Shown: one piece after another, positions 25,605 to 34,758 of the stretch | How the letters are laid out: each line of letters starts with the position of its first letter | How positions within the stretch are numbered: position 1 is the stretch's first letter | Assembly (NCBI RefSeq): GCF_000340965.1 | Contig: NZ_ANAY01000016.1 | Span: forward strand, 88,797 to 152,796 | From: Nocardiopsis kunsanensis DSM 44524 | GTDB taxonomy: Bacteria > Actinomycetota > Actinomycetes > Streptosporangiales > Streptosporangiaceae | Direction of reading: 5' to 3' | DNA: 64,000 nucleotides | Made by a program: the position numbers and the translations under genes | The notes under the pieces: model-generated | Database searches by the model: none | What the model was told of the DNA's origin: nothing | What the model saw: only the letters and a program-made list of their open reading frames with translations

Positions 25605-28088
25605 TCAGGCCCCTTGTGTGGCCTCACCATAGGCCAGACGGACGTCCTCACTGGTCAGGCGGGTCAGGTCGGCGGCGGTGGCCGACTCCCCGATCTCCTG
25701 CGACACCCTCAGGTCCCGGTGTGAACAGGCCTTCTCGAACAGGGAACGGGCGAACCTGCCGTTGCCGAGCTCGTCGATCAGGCCCTCACCGCACACGTGG
25801 CCGAAGATGCTGCACAGGTCCGCGAGCGCGTCCTCGTCGAAGGTGTCACCGGTCCGGGCCGCCACGGTCTCGGCGATCTCGGTGAGCTCCTCGGGGCTGT
25901 AGGAGGGAAATCGCACACGCACGTCGAAACGGGAGGCCAGACCGGAGTTGGACCTCAGGAAACGCTCCATCTCCGCGGGGTAGCCGGCCAGGACCACCAC
26001 CAGCCGGGACCGGTCGTCCTCGGCCCGCTTGAGCAGGGTCTGGATCGCTTCCTGACCGAACGCGTCCCCACCGCTGTAACCGGGGTTGACCAGCGAGTAG
26101 GCCTCGTCGACGAAGAGCACCCCGCCCAGGGCCCGGTCGACCAGTTTGTCGGTCTTGAGTGCTGTCGCCCCCAGGTGCTCACCCACCAGGTCGGCACGCT
26201 GGGCCTCGACCACGTCGGCCTTGCCCAGCAGCCCGAGGGCGGAGAAGACCCGGCCCAGGACCCGGGCCACGGTCGTCTTCCCGGTCCCGGGCGGACCCGT
26301 GAAGACGAAGTGGCGCATGGGGGGCTGGTTGGCCAGGCCCTGTTCCTCACGGAGTTTGGCCACCCGCAACTGCGCCACGAGCGAACGCACCTGGTCCTTG
26401 ACCGGCTCCAGGCCGATCATGCCGTCCAGCTCGGCCAGGGCCTCCTCGATGCCGGGCGACTCCCCGAACCCGGCCAGGTGCGCGGTCAGTTCGGTGTAGG
26501 CGGTGCGCACGTCAGCGGCGCGCACGGTGATGAGGTCCTCGGCCTCGGGCCGGGGCGCCGGAGCACCGTCCTCGACGCCCGAGGTGACCACCCGCACATC
26601 GCGGGCCTGAGCAGCCTTCTCCACGACCGAACGTGCGAAGCGGCCGTTCCCGAGTTCGTCGACGACCTCGCGCTTGGCCGCCTGGTCGAAACCGCGCCGC
26701 AGCGCACGGGCCGCTTCCTCGTCCAGGGTGTCGCCGCGTTGGCGCACCAGGGATTCGGAGATGCGGAAGAGTTCGTCGGCCGAGTAACTGGGGAAGGTGA
26801 TGCGGGTGGCGAAGCGCGAGGCCAGGCCCGGGTTGGTCGCCAGGAACTCGTCCATCTCCTTGGCATAGCCCGCCAGGATCACCACGATCCGGTCGCGGTC
26901 GTCCTCGGCCCGCTTGAGCAGGGTCTGGACGGCCTCGTTGCCGAACCGGTCCTTCTGGCCGTCACCCTCGTTGACCAGCGAGTAGGCCTCGTCGACGAAG
27001 AGCACCCCGCCCAGGGCCCGATCCACGAGCTCGTTGGTCTTGATGGCGGTCGCACCCAGGTACTCCCCCACCAGGTCGGCACGCTGGGCCTCGACCACCT
27101 GGGCGCTGGGCAGCAGCCCGAAGGAGTGGAAGACCGTGGCGAGAGTACGCGCGACGCTGGTCTTCCCGGTCCCGGGAGGCCCGGAGAAGACCAGATGGCG
27201 CAGGGGCCGCTCGACGGGGAAACCGGCGTCGGAGCGCAGGCGGGCCGCCTCGATGGAGGCCGCGAGCCCACGGACCTGCTGTTTGACCGGGTCCAGGCCG
27301 ATCATGTCCTCGAGCTCGGCCAAGGCCTGGTCGACGGGGACCGGCTCGTCGTCGGATGCGGGAGCAACCGGGCCCTTGCCCGGGGCTCCCTCTGCGGGGG
27401 CGCCTTCGCGCCGGTGCTCCCGGCGTCCCTGCCCGGTTCCGGTGGTGCGGGCTGCGGCGGGGGCCGGGCGTTCGGCCTCTCGTTTCTCACGGGCCTCGTC
27501 GGCCTCACGTTCGACCTGCCGTGCGGAGGTCAGGCGCCACAGCAGGCATGCGGCGGCGGCCAGATAGACCAGGGCGATCGGCCACCACGGCGGGAAGGGG
27601 CCGCCGGCGTCCCCGTTCAGTCCGCGCACGATCATCCACAGCAGGGACAGGGAGAACCCGCAGATCAGTCCGGCCGTCAGGGCCAGGGCCGTGGTGTGCC
27701 AGACGGGGTACTCGCGCACACGTCCGGCCACCAGGACGACCAGGGCCGGGACCGGTAGGAGGAGCAGGACGAGCGGGCTGCCCGCGAGAGGTATCTGGAA
27801 GAGCAAGGAGGTCAGGGTCAGCCACAACACCGAAACCACGACGGTGAGGAAGGCGTCCATGGATCGCATGAGGGCGTGGAATGCCACCAGGACCACGACG
27901 GCGGTGGTGAGCACACCGAGGACCGGCAGCCCGACGATCAGAGCGAGCAGGGTGGCGATGAAACAGACCACGAGCGCGGCGACCAGGCGCCTGCTCAGCG
28001 GCAGAGCGTGGTAACGCAGGCGCAGGCGGTCCAGCCGCGAGGTCCGTTCCGGCTGCGCCGCGGTGGCCGAGCTCGGCTCTCGCGTCAT
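25605..28088 (-). CDS. Membrane-anchored tandem AAA+ ATPase (CbbX/SpoVK/EccA-like)
   Basis: An 827-residue protein; the ATG at 28088 has AGGAAGG upstream. Residues ~38-185 are strongly hydrophobic and predict about five or six membrane helices. A charged linker (~190-255) follows, then two similar AAA+ modules. Walker A is GPPGTGKT at ~300 and ~597; Walker B is GGVLFVDEAYSL at ~358 and ~652; each module has a RADLVGE..GATA..T pore-type loop and an arginine-finger segment NPGLASRF / NSGLASRF. The modules are of the CbbX/SpoVK type also found in EccA of type VII secretion. No ESX genes are in the window. Most CbbX-like proteins are soluble single modules, so the membrane domain is unusual. It probably remodels a membrane or envelope partner. 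Confidence 0.88.
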   Translation of the reverse strand: MTREPSSATAAQPERTSRLDRLRLRYHALPLSRRLVAALVVCFIATLLALIVGLPVLGVLTTAVVVLVAFHALMRSMDAFLTVVVSVLWLTLTSLLFQIPLAGSPLVLLLLPVPALVVLVAGRVREYPVWHTTALALTAGLICGFSLSLLWMIVRGLNGDAGGPFPPWWPIALVYLAAAACLLWRLTSARQVEREADEAREKREAERPAPAAARTTGTGQGRREHRREGAPAEGAPGKGPVAPASDDEPVPVDQALAELEDMIGLDPVKQQVRGLAASIEAARLRSDAGFPVERPLRHLVFSGPPGTGKTSVARTLATVFHSFGLLPSAQVVEAQRADLVGEYLGATAIKTNELVDRALGGVLFVDEAYSLVNEGDGQKDRFGNEAVQTLLKRAEDDRDRIVVILAGYAKEMDEFLATNPGLASRFATRITFPSYSADELFRISESLVRQRGDTLDEEAARALRRGFDQAAKREVVDELGNGRFARSVVEKAAQARDVRVVTSGVEDGAPAPRPEAEDLITVRAADVRTAYTELTAHLAGFGESPGIEEALAELDGMIGLEPVKDQVRSLVAQLRVAKLREEQGLANQPPMRHFVFTGPPGTGKTTVARVLGRVFSALGLLGKADVVEAQRADLVGEHLGATALKTDKLVDRALGGVLFVDEAYSLVNPGYSGGDAFGQEAIQTLLKRAEDDRSRLVVVLAGYPAEMERFLRSNSGLASRFDVRVRFPSYSPEELTEIAETVAARTGDTFDEDALADLCSIFGHVCGEGLIDELGNGRFARSLFEKACSHRDLRVSQEIGESATAADLTRLTSEDVRLAYGEATQGA

Positions 28089-28306
28089 CCGTGCCCCTTC
28101 CTGATGGGGGTCAGTGGGCGGTCGACCGGACCGGCCCGGGTGCGGGCGGGTCGGCTGTGTCGGGGGATACTACGCCGAAGGCTCCTCCGGGGTGAGGGCG
28201 ACGGGTGATGCACCGCCCGGGCCTCCAGCCAAGCCTTGCCCCAACCAGGACCGGATGTCCAGTGCGGGACGGCGTGTCGTTTCCGGTCCCCGCGAAGAAG
28301 GAGGGG

Positions 28307-29002
28307 TCAGAGCAGAGGGATCTGGCCGCCCGGCGCGGGCCGCTCCCGGCGCAGGTGCCGCCACTTGGGCAGGGCGTCCAAGTAGGCCCAGGTCATGCGG
28401 TGGTGCGGGGTGGGCCCCTCCTCCGCCAGTGTCGCGCGGTGGGTCGGCGAGGGGTACCCGGCACCGCGTTCGAACCCGAACCCTGGGTGGTCCTCGGCGA
28501 GTTCGGCCATGTGGGCATCGCGGGCGACCTTGGCCAGAACCGCGGCGGCGGCCACGTTCACACAGGTCAGGTCTCCCTTGATCTGTGTTCGTACCTTCCA
28601 GGGGCTGCCGATGAAGTCGTGGTGGCCGTCGAGAACGACCGCGTCGGGACGCGTACCGAGCCCGCCCAGGGCACGGTGGGCCGCGCGGCGCAGCGCCTCG
28701 GTCATACCGACCTCGTCGATCTCGGCCGGCGCGGACCACCCGAAGGCGTGGTCGGTGACCCAGGGGCCGGTGAGGCCGGCGATCTCGCGGCGGCGGGCGG
28801 GGGTGAGCTTCTTGGAGTCGGTCAGGCCGGCGGGGACCCCGTCAGCCGGGCCGGAGACCGCCGCGCACACGAGCACGGGACCGGCCCAGGCTCCGCGGCC
28901 GACCTCGTCGACCCCCGCGATCACACGTGCGCCGCCACGGCGCAGCTCCTCCTCCAGCTCGAAGGTGGGCGCGGTTCGGGGTTCCGGGGTCGTCGTCGGC
29001 AC
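28307..29002 (-). CDS. rnhB: Ribonuclease HII
   Basis: A 231-residue enzyme starting with GTG at 29002, preceded by [21 protein letters not shown] (~28-42) carries the first catalytic Asp-Glu pair, LTDSKKLT is the conserved loop, and VVLDGHHD and [14 protein letters not shown] hold the remaining metal-binding residues. It removes ribonucleotides and RNA primers from RNA-DNA hybrids. The extension before [11 protein letters not shown] is short and the C-terminus ([12 protein letters not shown]) is typical. It lies downstream of a gene-free region and upstream of the AAA+ gene on the same strand, 218 bases apart. Confidence 0.94.
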   Translation of the reverse strand: MPTTTPEPRTAPTFELEEELRRGGARVIAGVDEVGRGAWAGPVLVCAAVSGPADGVPAGLTDSKKLTPARRREIAGLTGPWVTDHAFGWSAPAEIDEVGMTEALRRAAHRALGGLGTRPDAVVLDGHHDFIGSPWKVRTQIKGDLTCVNVAAAAVLAKVARDAHMAELAEDHPGFGFERGAGYPSPTHRATLAEEGPTPHHRMTWAYLDALPKWRHLRRERPAPGGQIPLL

Positions 29003-29483
29003 GTTCCCACCCTAAAGCCCCACCGCCCCGTCCCGTACGGGGGTCGTTACCGCTCCCGGCGCTCCCGGGCGCCTTCGTGGTGGGGCTGCTCACATGGGCA
29101 GCCGGTCCGCTGATCGCCATGAACGCCCCACCCGGGCTTCTTCCTCCGGCCCGACCGGGCCCGTCCCCCTTCCGACCGGGCACGAGTGCGCTGGTACCGG
29201 CAGTGTGCCTACCCGCCACGGCCGCCCGGGGACGGCTGTGGAACCGCCTCGTCCTCGCCCCCTGCCCACGCGCACGAGCACGGACCGAAGACCGCCGTAC
29301 GGGCGGGGTTCCGGGAAAGAGCCCGTACGGTTTCCCGCCGTCGCCCCGAACACGCACCGCCACTGCTTTATCCTGTGTGGCGGGCCGATCTCGGTCGGTC
29401 CCCCGAATTCCGACGCACCCAGGGGCCGTCCGGCCTCTCCACGGGTGCGTCCCGACGACACGGATCCGCCTGGGGGGTGCGCC
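29003..29483. other. Gene-free region upstream of the three-helix membrane protein gene
   Basis: These 481 bases separate divergent rnhB and the membrane protein gene. Apart from the 10-bp inverted repeat at 29295-29330 I see no promoter I trust and no coding frame with a ribosome-binding site. Confidence 0.5.
29295..29330. promoter_or_regulatory. Perfect 10-bp inverted repeat
   Basis: CCGTACGGGC (29295-29304) and GCCCGTACGG (29321-29330) flank 16 bases. It lies in a long non-coding region about 155 bases before the membrane protein gene and could be an operator or a leader hairpin. Confidence 0.4.
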
Positions 29484-30140
29484 ATGTCCGCCGATGCTTC
29501 CGGCCCGACCCCTGAAGGGTCCGTGGCCAAACTGATGGAGCTCTCCGACAAGCCCACACCGGTGAGACGGCTGATCAGTTGGTCCTCGCGTCCGCCCGGC
29601 CGGCTCTACATCCCCGCGTGCGCAGTGGTCGGGATCGCGCTGCTGTACGAGGACAGCGTGCCCGGCGGCCACCTGCCGACCTTCCTCTTCGGTCTCATCG
29701 CCGGACTGCTGCTGGCCGGCATGGGAGCGCTGCGCCTGGGGATCGCGCTCGCCGTGGCCCGCCCGATGATCCGCTACTACTGGCTGCGCTGGATCTCCGC
29801 GCCGCTGGTGGCCGCGGTCGCCATCGGTGTGGCCTTCGTCGACATCCCGCTGCAGACGCGGGTCCAGGCATCGACCGAGCAGCTCACCGAGCTACGCGAA
29901 CAGGTCGACGGCTCCACGACGATCCCGCGCAACGGCAAGACGACCGGCCTCTACCAGCTGCACAGCGTCTCCGTGGCGGACGGCATCACCCACTACGAGA
30001 TCGAGAACGCCGGTCTCTTCTCACCGGCGGGGCTGGCCCACAGCACCGAGGAGATCCCGGACGGGGTCTTCCTCCCCGGTCAGGGATCGAAGATCTACGA
30101 GCACGTGGCCGACGACTGGTACGTCTGGGTCGCCCACTGA
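29484..30140 (+). CDS. Three-helix membrane protein of unknown function
   Basis: A 218-residue protein; the ATG at 29484 follows GGGGGG. After a cytoplasmic N-terminus come hydrophobic stretches at ~46-62 (IPACAVVGIALLYE), ~72-96 (FLFGLIAGLLLAGMG...) and ~110-128 (APLVAAVAIGVAFVDIPL). The C-terminal ~90 residues form a polar domain, presumably outside the membrane. It contains no cysteine pairs or catalytic motif I recognise. The gene appears monocistronic with a strong terminator after it. It belongs to a local group of membrane genes that includes the SPFH pair. Confidence 0.75.
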   Translation: MSADASGPTPEGSVAKLMELSDKPTPVRRLISWSSRPPGRLYIPACAVVGIALLYEDSVPGGHLPTFLFGLIAGLLLAGMGALRLGIALAVARPMIRYYWLRWISAPLVAAVAIGVAFVDIPLQTRVQASTEQLTELREQVDGSTTIPRNGKTTGLYQLHSVSVADGITHYEIENAGLFSPAGLAHSTEEIPDGVFLPGQGSKIYEHVADDWYVWVAH

Positions 30141-30155
30141 GCTCCCGAGCAGGCA

Positions 30156-30187
30156 CGGGCCCCGAGGGCGGACAGACCCGGGGCCCG
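30156..30187 (+). terminator. Terminator after the three-helix membrane protein gene
   Basis: CGGGCCCCG and CGGGGCCCG form a perfect 9-bp stem followed by AATTCTTACCTTCTCCTT, a rare T-rich tail here. Confidence 0.75.
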
Positions 30188-30331
30188 AATTCTTACCTTC
30201 TCCTTGACGATCCGATGTCGTCCTCCAACACTGCTCTCACCTTCGCTCGGTAAGAAGTGAGCGACGAGCCGGAAGAGGAACGAGTCCTCTCCCATCCCCC
30301 GGCTGAGAAGCCGAACCAGAGGGAGTCACAC

Positions 30332-30529
30332 ATGCGTGAGTTCATGCTCACCCTGCACCTGCGCATCCACGACGCGATCACCGCCATGCGCAGGGCCCAC
30401 GCAGTCGGAGACGACGACCTGGCCACTTCCCAGGCGGGCGAGGTCGAGGACCTCGTCGAGCTCGCCGCCCGTAACGGGATCGACCTCGGTACCTGCTACG
30501 ACTCCCTCTCCCTGGCTCCGACCGCCTGA
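30332..30529 (+). CDS. Small helical hypothetical protein
   Basis: A 65-residue protein. The ATG at 30332 is preceded by GAGGGAG six to seven bases upstream, which favours it over a GTG at 30257. The sequence MREFMLTLHLRIHDAITAMRRAHAVGDDDLATSQAGEVEDLVELAARNGID reads as two amphipathic helices separated by a turn. No cysteine, metal or membrane motif is present. It lies between strong terminators, so it is an independent small transcript. The function is unknown to me. Confidence 0.72.
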   Translation: MREFMLTLHLRIHDAITAMRRAHAVGDDDLATSQAGEVEDLVELAARNGIDLGTCYDSLSLAPTA

Positions 30530-30549
30530 TCCTCCACCCCGACGCAGAA

Positions 30550-30580
30550 GGGGCGGGCCCACCGATCGTGGGCCCGCCCC
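30550..30580. terminator. Bidirectional terminator
   Basis: GGGGCGGGCCCAC and GTGGGCCCGCCCC form a perfect 13-bp stem with a five-base loop, followed by TTTCGTC. It lies between the convergent 65-residue gene and the SPFH operon. Confidence 0.85.
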
Positions 30581-30607
30581 TTTCGTCATGCTGGGGAACG
30601 GCCTGCC

Positions 30608-32047
30608 TCAGCGGCGCCCGTACCCTTCACCCTGCTCGAACTGCTGGTTCATGGCCTCCTGCTGCCGGCGCTGGTACTCCTCCGACATGCGCTGTTGGCG
30701 CCCTGCCGCGGCGGCCACCGACCCGCGGGCCGCCTCGAAGGCCTCCGATCCGCCACCGGGGACCGAGTCCAATGATGAACGGGGCGCACCGTCCATGACC
30801 CGGGGCAGCAGTTGCGCGGTGAGCAGCGTCGACAGGGTCGAACCGTCACCGGAGCCCGGCTCGGTCTGCACCACGACCGGTCGCGGAGCGCTCCCGGCCA
30901 GCGCAGAACCCACGTCCAGGCGGCGCCGTGCCAGCTCGTACTCCAGGACCGCACGGTTGTCGCGGTAGGCCGTGGCCAACCGTTGCTGCGCCTTGGCCTC
31001 GTTCTCCGCGGCCACCAGGTCGGCACGGCCCTTCGTCTCGATCTCGTAGCGCACCCGCTGCGCCTCGGTCTCCTGCTCCTGGAGCATCTGGGCGACGTCC
31101 TTGCGCGCCTTGTTCAGTGAAGCGTTGACCTCGACGATCTTGGCGTCCCGGGTCTTCTTGGAGCGCTCGATGTCCATGAGAAGAGTGTCGATGCGGCGCT
31201 TGCGGGTCAGCTCCCACTCCTGCTCGTAGGCGACCAGCTCCTTGGCGACCCGCTCCCGTGTGGCCAGGTGCTGCTGGTACTGGTTGGGCAGCTGCACGTC
31301 GGGGATGTTGCAACCGGTGATGGTCACACCGTACTTCTCCAGCTGGCTGTTGAGCAGGCGCCGCATGTCCTCCACGTTCGAGCCGCGCAGGTCGTGGGCG
31401 GACTCGGTGTTGACCTGCCGGCTGCGCTGGCGGATGGCGTCCTGCACCGCGCTGGAGAGCACCAGGTCGAAGTTGCTGGCCCCGATCATCTTCACGAACC
31501 GGATCGGGTCGATGATGCGGAACTTCAGGAAGAACTCGATCGACTTCAGCGGCACGTTCTCCCGTGTGGGGCAGGCCACCACCGGCGCGGTGTAGGGGAT
31601 CTCGGTGCGGGTGTCCACGACGAAGTCGACCCGCGCCCACGGGTGCCACAGGTAGTGGCGGCCCGGCTCGATGGCTTTCACCACCGCCCCGTACTTGGTG
31701 AGGACACCGTGGGTGCCCTCCTCGATCTCCACGATGGAACTGCGCCACCACCACAGGCCTGCCACGACGATCGCCAACAGCCCCGCCAGCATCGTGGGCA
31801 CCGTCAGCAACGCGTAGGTCACGGCGCCGGTCGCAGCCACGTTGATCGCCATCATCAGCGCGGAGAAGAGCGCGAACAGGCCGAACCAGACCAGGACCGT
31901 CCATTTCAGGCCGCGGTTGTCGCGCGGGATCACCACGGGGACGATCGCCCCGTCGTCGCCTCCGCGCAGCAACCCGGCCAGGTCGCTCCACGAGGCCAGG
32001 GACTCCTTGATGGTGGAGCCACTACCGCCGTTCATCGGCCGGCTCAT
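30608..32047 (-). CDS. SPFH (band 7) domain membrane protein, second gene of a pair
   Basis: A 479-residue protein with two adjacent hydrophobic stretches (~48-72 and ~78-102). The WWWRSSIVEIEEGTHGVLTKYGAVVKAIEPGRHYLWHPW segment then opens an SPFH domain extending to ~305. A long charged coiled coil (~275-390) and an Ala-rich region follow, and the tail is Gln/Arg-rich (~440-479). SPFH proteins such as flotillin, stomatin and HflK/C oligomerise on membranes and organise microdomains or proteases. The ATG abuts the TAG of the upstream SPFH gene (no gap), so the two are translationally coupled and probably form a hetero-oligomer. Confidence 0.88.
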   Translation of the reverse strand: MSRPMNGGSGSTIKESLASWSDLAGLLRGGDDGAIVPVVIPRDNRGLKWTVLVWFGLFALFSALMMAINVAATGAVTYALLTVPTMLAGLLAIVVAGLWWWRSSIVEIEEGTHGVLTKYGAVVKAIEPGRHYLWHPWARVDFVVDTRTEIPYTAPVVACPTRENVPLKSIEFFLKFRIIDPIRFVKMIGASNFDLVLSSAVQDAIRQRSRQVNTESAHDLRGSNVEDMRRLLNSQLEKYGVTITGCNIPDVQLPNQYQQHLATRERVAKELVAYEQEWELTRKRRIDTLLMDIERSKKTRDAKIVEVNASLNKARKDVAQMLQEQETEAQRVRYEIETKGRADLVAAENEAKAQQRLATAYRDNRAVLEYELARRRLDVGSALAGSAPRPVVVQTEPGSGDGSTLSTLLTAQLLPRVMDGAPRSSLDSVPGGGSEAFEAARGSVAAAAGRQQRMSEEYQRRQQEAMNQQFEQGEGYGRR

Positions 32048-33793
32048 CTACTGACCTCCCTGTTCGGTGTCGGGACCCTGCCCGCCGTGTCCCCACGGCG
32101 CCTGCGGGGCATGGCCGGTGTCTCCGTCCGCCCCCGCCTCACCGGACTCCTGGGTCCCGGCCTCCTCGCTGATGCGCTCGTCCAGGGCATCCTCCGAGAC
32201 CGACTTGCGGATCTCCTCCACGAGGGTCTCGTCGGCTTCCTCACCGCCCTGTTGGGGTTCCTCGGCGTCCTGGACCAGCGCATTGATCTCCTGCTCGCGA
32301 TCGGAGATACGGCCGCGGATGTCCTCCAGGCGGCTGCGGATGTCGGCCATGTCCTGCTCGGAGAAGAGCACCGAATCGGTCTGGCCGATGATCTCCTGGG
32401 CGATACGCAGGTAGTCGACGCTGGCTTCGTCTCCCGAGCCGATCCGCAGCACCTGCGGCAGGCTCTCGGCGACCGATTCCAGCTTGGTGAGCAGGTCCTC
32501 GCGGAACCGGTAGTTGAGGATCTCGGGCGCCTCGGCCGCACTGACCGCCCGGATGTCCAGCGCCTGGGCCTGAAGGAGCGCGGCGTTGGCATTGGCCTCC
32601 GACTCGGCCTCCACGAACCGCTGGCTCGCCAGGGCGTTGGCCCGGTTGGTCTCACGCTCCAGGGCGGTGTCCATCTGCGCCTGGTACTGGGCGATGTCGG
32701 CCTGGATCGCCGAGAGCGTCTCGTTGAGGGTGGCCAGCTCCTTGTTCAGGTCACCCTCGTTCTGCTCCTTGCGGAGCTGGAGCTCGTACTCGAACGTGTA
32801 GGCGTCCTTGGCCACCCGAACCATCTCCGGTGCGGCCAGGTCCATGCGGTACTCCTGGTTGGAGGGCTCGGCATGGGTGATATTGGCGCTGGTCAGCACC
32901 ACGATCCCGCTGAACTGGCGGTTGAGGGACTCCACCAGCCCGTGGGTGCTCTCACCGACCATGTCGTAGATCGCCGAGGCCTCCTGCTCGTAGATGAGGC
33001 TGCGGGTGGTCTCGCTGATGGCGTTGTTGAGCTTCTCCTGGAAACCGTGCACACCGCCGAGCGTGTAGACGAAGTCCGTGGCGTTCTCGATGCGGAACTG
33101 CACGAACAGGTCGATGGAGGCCTGCACCCCGCTCTTGGTGGGGGCTTCGCGGATCGGCGCGTTGAAGGGGTACTCGCGCGCGGTGTTGACGATGTAGGAG
33201 ACCCGCTTCCACGGGTTGAACAGGGTGACCCGGCCGGGTGCGTAGTTGTTCTCGCGCTTACCGAAGCGGGTGACGATGGCCTCGCAGCCCTCGGGGACCA
33301 TCACCATGCCCTGTCGCCACCACATGAAGGCGGCCACGGCCGCGGTGATGAGCCAGTAGTGGATGCCGAAGAACGGGTTGAGCAGCGGGTTGCTCTGACC
33401 CATCATCGCCTGCGGGATCAGCACGGCGAACAGCCCGATCACACCGATCGCCACCAGAGCCAGGGCCGGGAGCATGGTCACGAACGTGCGCCCGCGGGGG
33501 ATCACCATGGGGCAGATGACGTGCACCGGACCGTCGGAGCCTCGCTCGTAGGAGCTGCTGTTGATCGCCTCGCCGGCGTTGTTGAGCGATGTGGTCTTCT
33601 GTTCGATGCGGGTGCCCACCGAGGCACCCTGGTCGCGTGCGGCCACGAAATCACGCGGGTCGAGGCCGTCCTCTCCGGGCGGGCCTCCTTCCTGACCCAC
33701 GGTCTCCTGGACCGCCTGGGTCGCGGCTTCACGCGGGTCCTCGCCCTGGGCCACCGCGCTCGCCGCTCCGCGCACTGTCTGCGCAAAGGACAT
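32048..33793 (-). CDS. SPFH (band 7) domain membrane protein, first gene of a pair
   Basis: A 581-residue protein; the ATG at 33793 has AGGAG five bases upstream. An N-terminal ~100-residue cytoplasmic region precedes two hydrophobic stretches (~105-127 and ~140-158). WWRQGMVMVPEGCEAIVTRFGKRENNYAPGRVTLFNPW begins the SPFH domain (~155-345), followed by a long coiled coil with EAEAnAnA-type repeats (~340-430). The acidic tail is Glu/Gly/Gln-rich. It heads a two-gene operon with a paralogue. The pairing recalls HflK-HflC, but the two-helix membrane entry and long tail are different. Confidence 0.88.
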   Translation of the reverse strand: MSFAQTVRGAASAVAQGEDPREAATQAVQETVGQEGGPPGEDGLDPRDFVAARDQGASVGTRIEQKTTSLNNAGEAINSSSYERGSDGPVHVICPMVIPRGRTFVTMLPALALVAIGVIGLFAVLIPQAMMGQSNPLLNPFFGIHYWLITAAVAAFMWWRQGMVMVPEGCEAIVTRFGKRENNYAPGRVTLFNPWKRVSYIVNTAREYPFNAPIREAPTKSGVQASIDLFVQFRIENATDFVYTLGGVHGFQEKLNNAISETTRSLIYEQEASAIYDMVGESTHGLVESLNRQFSGIVVLTSANITHAEPSNQEYRMDLAAPEMVRVAKDAYTFEYELQLRKEQNEGDLNKELATLNETLSAIQADIAQYQAQMDTALERETNRANALASQRFVEAESEANANAALLQAQALDIRAVSAAEAPEILNYRFREDLLTKLESVAESLPQVLRIGSGDEASVDYLRIAQEIIGQTDSVLFSEQDMADIRSRLEDIRGRISDREQEINALVQDAEEPQQGGEEADETLVEEIRKSVSEDALDERISEEAGTQESGEAGADGDTGHAPQAPWGHGGQGPDTEQGGQ

Positions 33794-34050
33794 GGACACT
33801 CCTCGTTGCGGAGATGGGGAACTGTAGGTTCTGACGCGTCGTTCACCGGCACGGTTCCAGGTCAGAGCGCATCGTACAGCCAAAAATCCGGAACCGGACG
33901 TCCTCCATCCTCCTACACGGACGGGACCGGAACCGGGAGTTCGGGCCCCAGAAGTGTTCCACGGGCCCGTGCAGAGCCCTGGGAGCATCCCGTTAACGTC
34001 GGAATGTGACGACCGTGAAGGTCGCATCCCCGGCCACGAGGAGAAGACCG

Positions 34051-34356
34051 ATGCCCGCAGTATCCAGTGCAGCCCTGACCACCGCAGGCCTCATCGGGGG
34101 TTACTCGACCGCCCGTGCCACCGGGAACCGGCCCTTGGGCGGTGTGGTGCTCGCGGCCTTCGGCGCTGCCGCCTTCGAGGCGATCCGGCGCCGTGCCGGT
34201 GCGGGCGCCGCCGTCGCTGTGACCGGCACCTACGTGGCGGCCTTCGGCCTGTCGCATCCGCTGGCGAAGAAGATCGGTTCCTGGCCCGCCGTCCTCAGCA
34301 TGACCGCCGCGACCGCCGCCGTGGCCGTGGCCTCGGGCGGACGCGACGGTTCCTGA
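34051..34356 (+). CDS. Small hydrophobic membrane protein
   Basis: A 101-residue protein. The ATG at 34051 has GAGGAG eight bases upstream, better than a GTG at 34006. Three hydrophobic, Ala/Gly-rich segments span roughly 5-18, 30-45 and 50-65, with a fourth near 80-95. The basic RRRAG and KK loops suggest an in-out orientation by the positive-inside rule. No family is recognised. It diverges from the SPFH operon and may share its regulatory region. Confidence 0.65.
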   Translation: MPAVSSAALTTAGLIGGYSTARATGNRPLGGVVLAAFGAAAFEAIRRRAGAGAAVAVTGTYVAAFGLSHPLAKKIGSWPAVLSMTAATAAVAVASGGRDGS

Positions 34357-34758
34357 GTCCGCGCCGGTCGAGTGCGATGAGCAGACCGGCCACAGTGTTC
34401 CCAGGTGCCACGCTCACCGCCTCCGTGCCCTCGGCCCGGGGGATCGCGGCGATCAGTATGGGGGACCCCTTCCACTGGTGGCATGCGGACGCAAAGGGGT
34501 TGTCCGCCTCCGGCCCGGCCGACCGTGGACCCGCGCGCACCAGGACTCCCCGGTCGGGAGCCCGGACGGGAGAACGAGAGGAAGGGCAACGGCCGTCTGC
34601 CCGACGCCGGTCCCGCTCCGGTACCAGCGATTCAGCTGCCCTCCAGCACCTGTGAAGGCTCGCCACCGCCTCGTCCTTGCTCATCCGGGCGAGCTCGGAC
34701 CGGTCCCCTCGGTGCGCGGTCCGGGGCACCCGCGTCACGCGGGTGCCCCGGCGAGCGA
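34357..34758. other. Gene-free region upstream of the nrdJ end
   Basis: These 402 bases lie between a plus-strand membrane gene and the convergent nrdJ stop. They end in the perfect nrdJ terminator. Frames on both strands overlap the terminator or lack ribosome-binding sites and have Arg/Pro-rich shadow composition. Confidence 0.5.
34721..34751 (-). terminator. nrdJ transcription terminator
   Basis: A perfect 15-bp inverted repeat (CCGGGGCACCCGCGT and its complement) centred on one base, immediately after the nrdJ stop. It is among the strongest hairpins in the window. Confidence 0.85.

Noticed and set aside
31268..34009. A 913-codon plus-strand frame opposite the SPFH pair
   Set aside because: Antisense shadow of two genes with good starts, SPFH motifs and coiled coils.
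34295..34738. A 147-codon minus-strand frame downstream of nrdJ
   Set aside because: It begins inside the nrdJ terminator, is Arg/Pro-rich, and overlaps the small membrane gene; no ribosome-binding site supports it.
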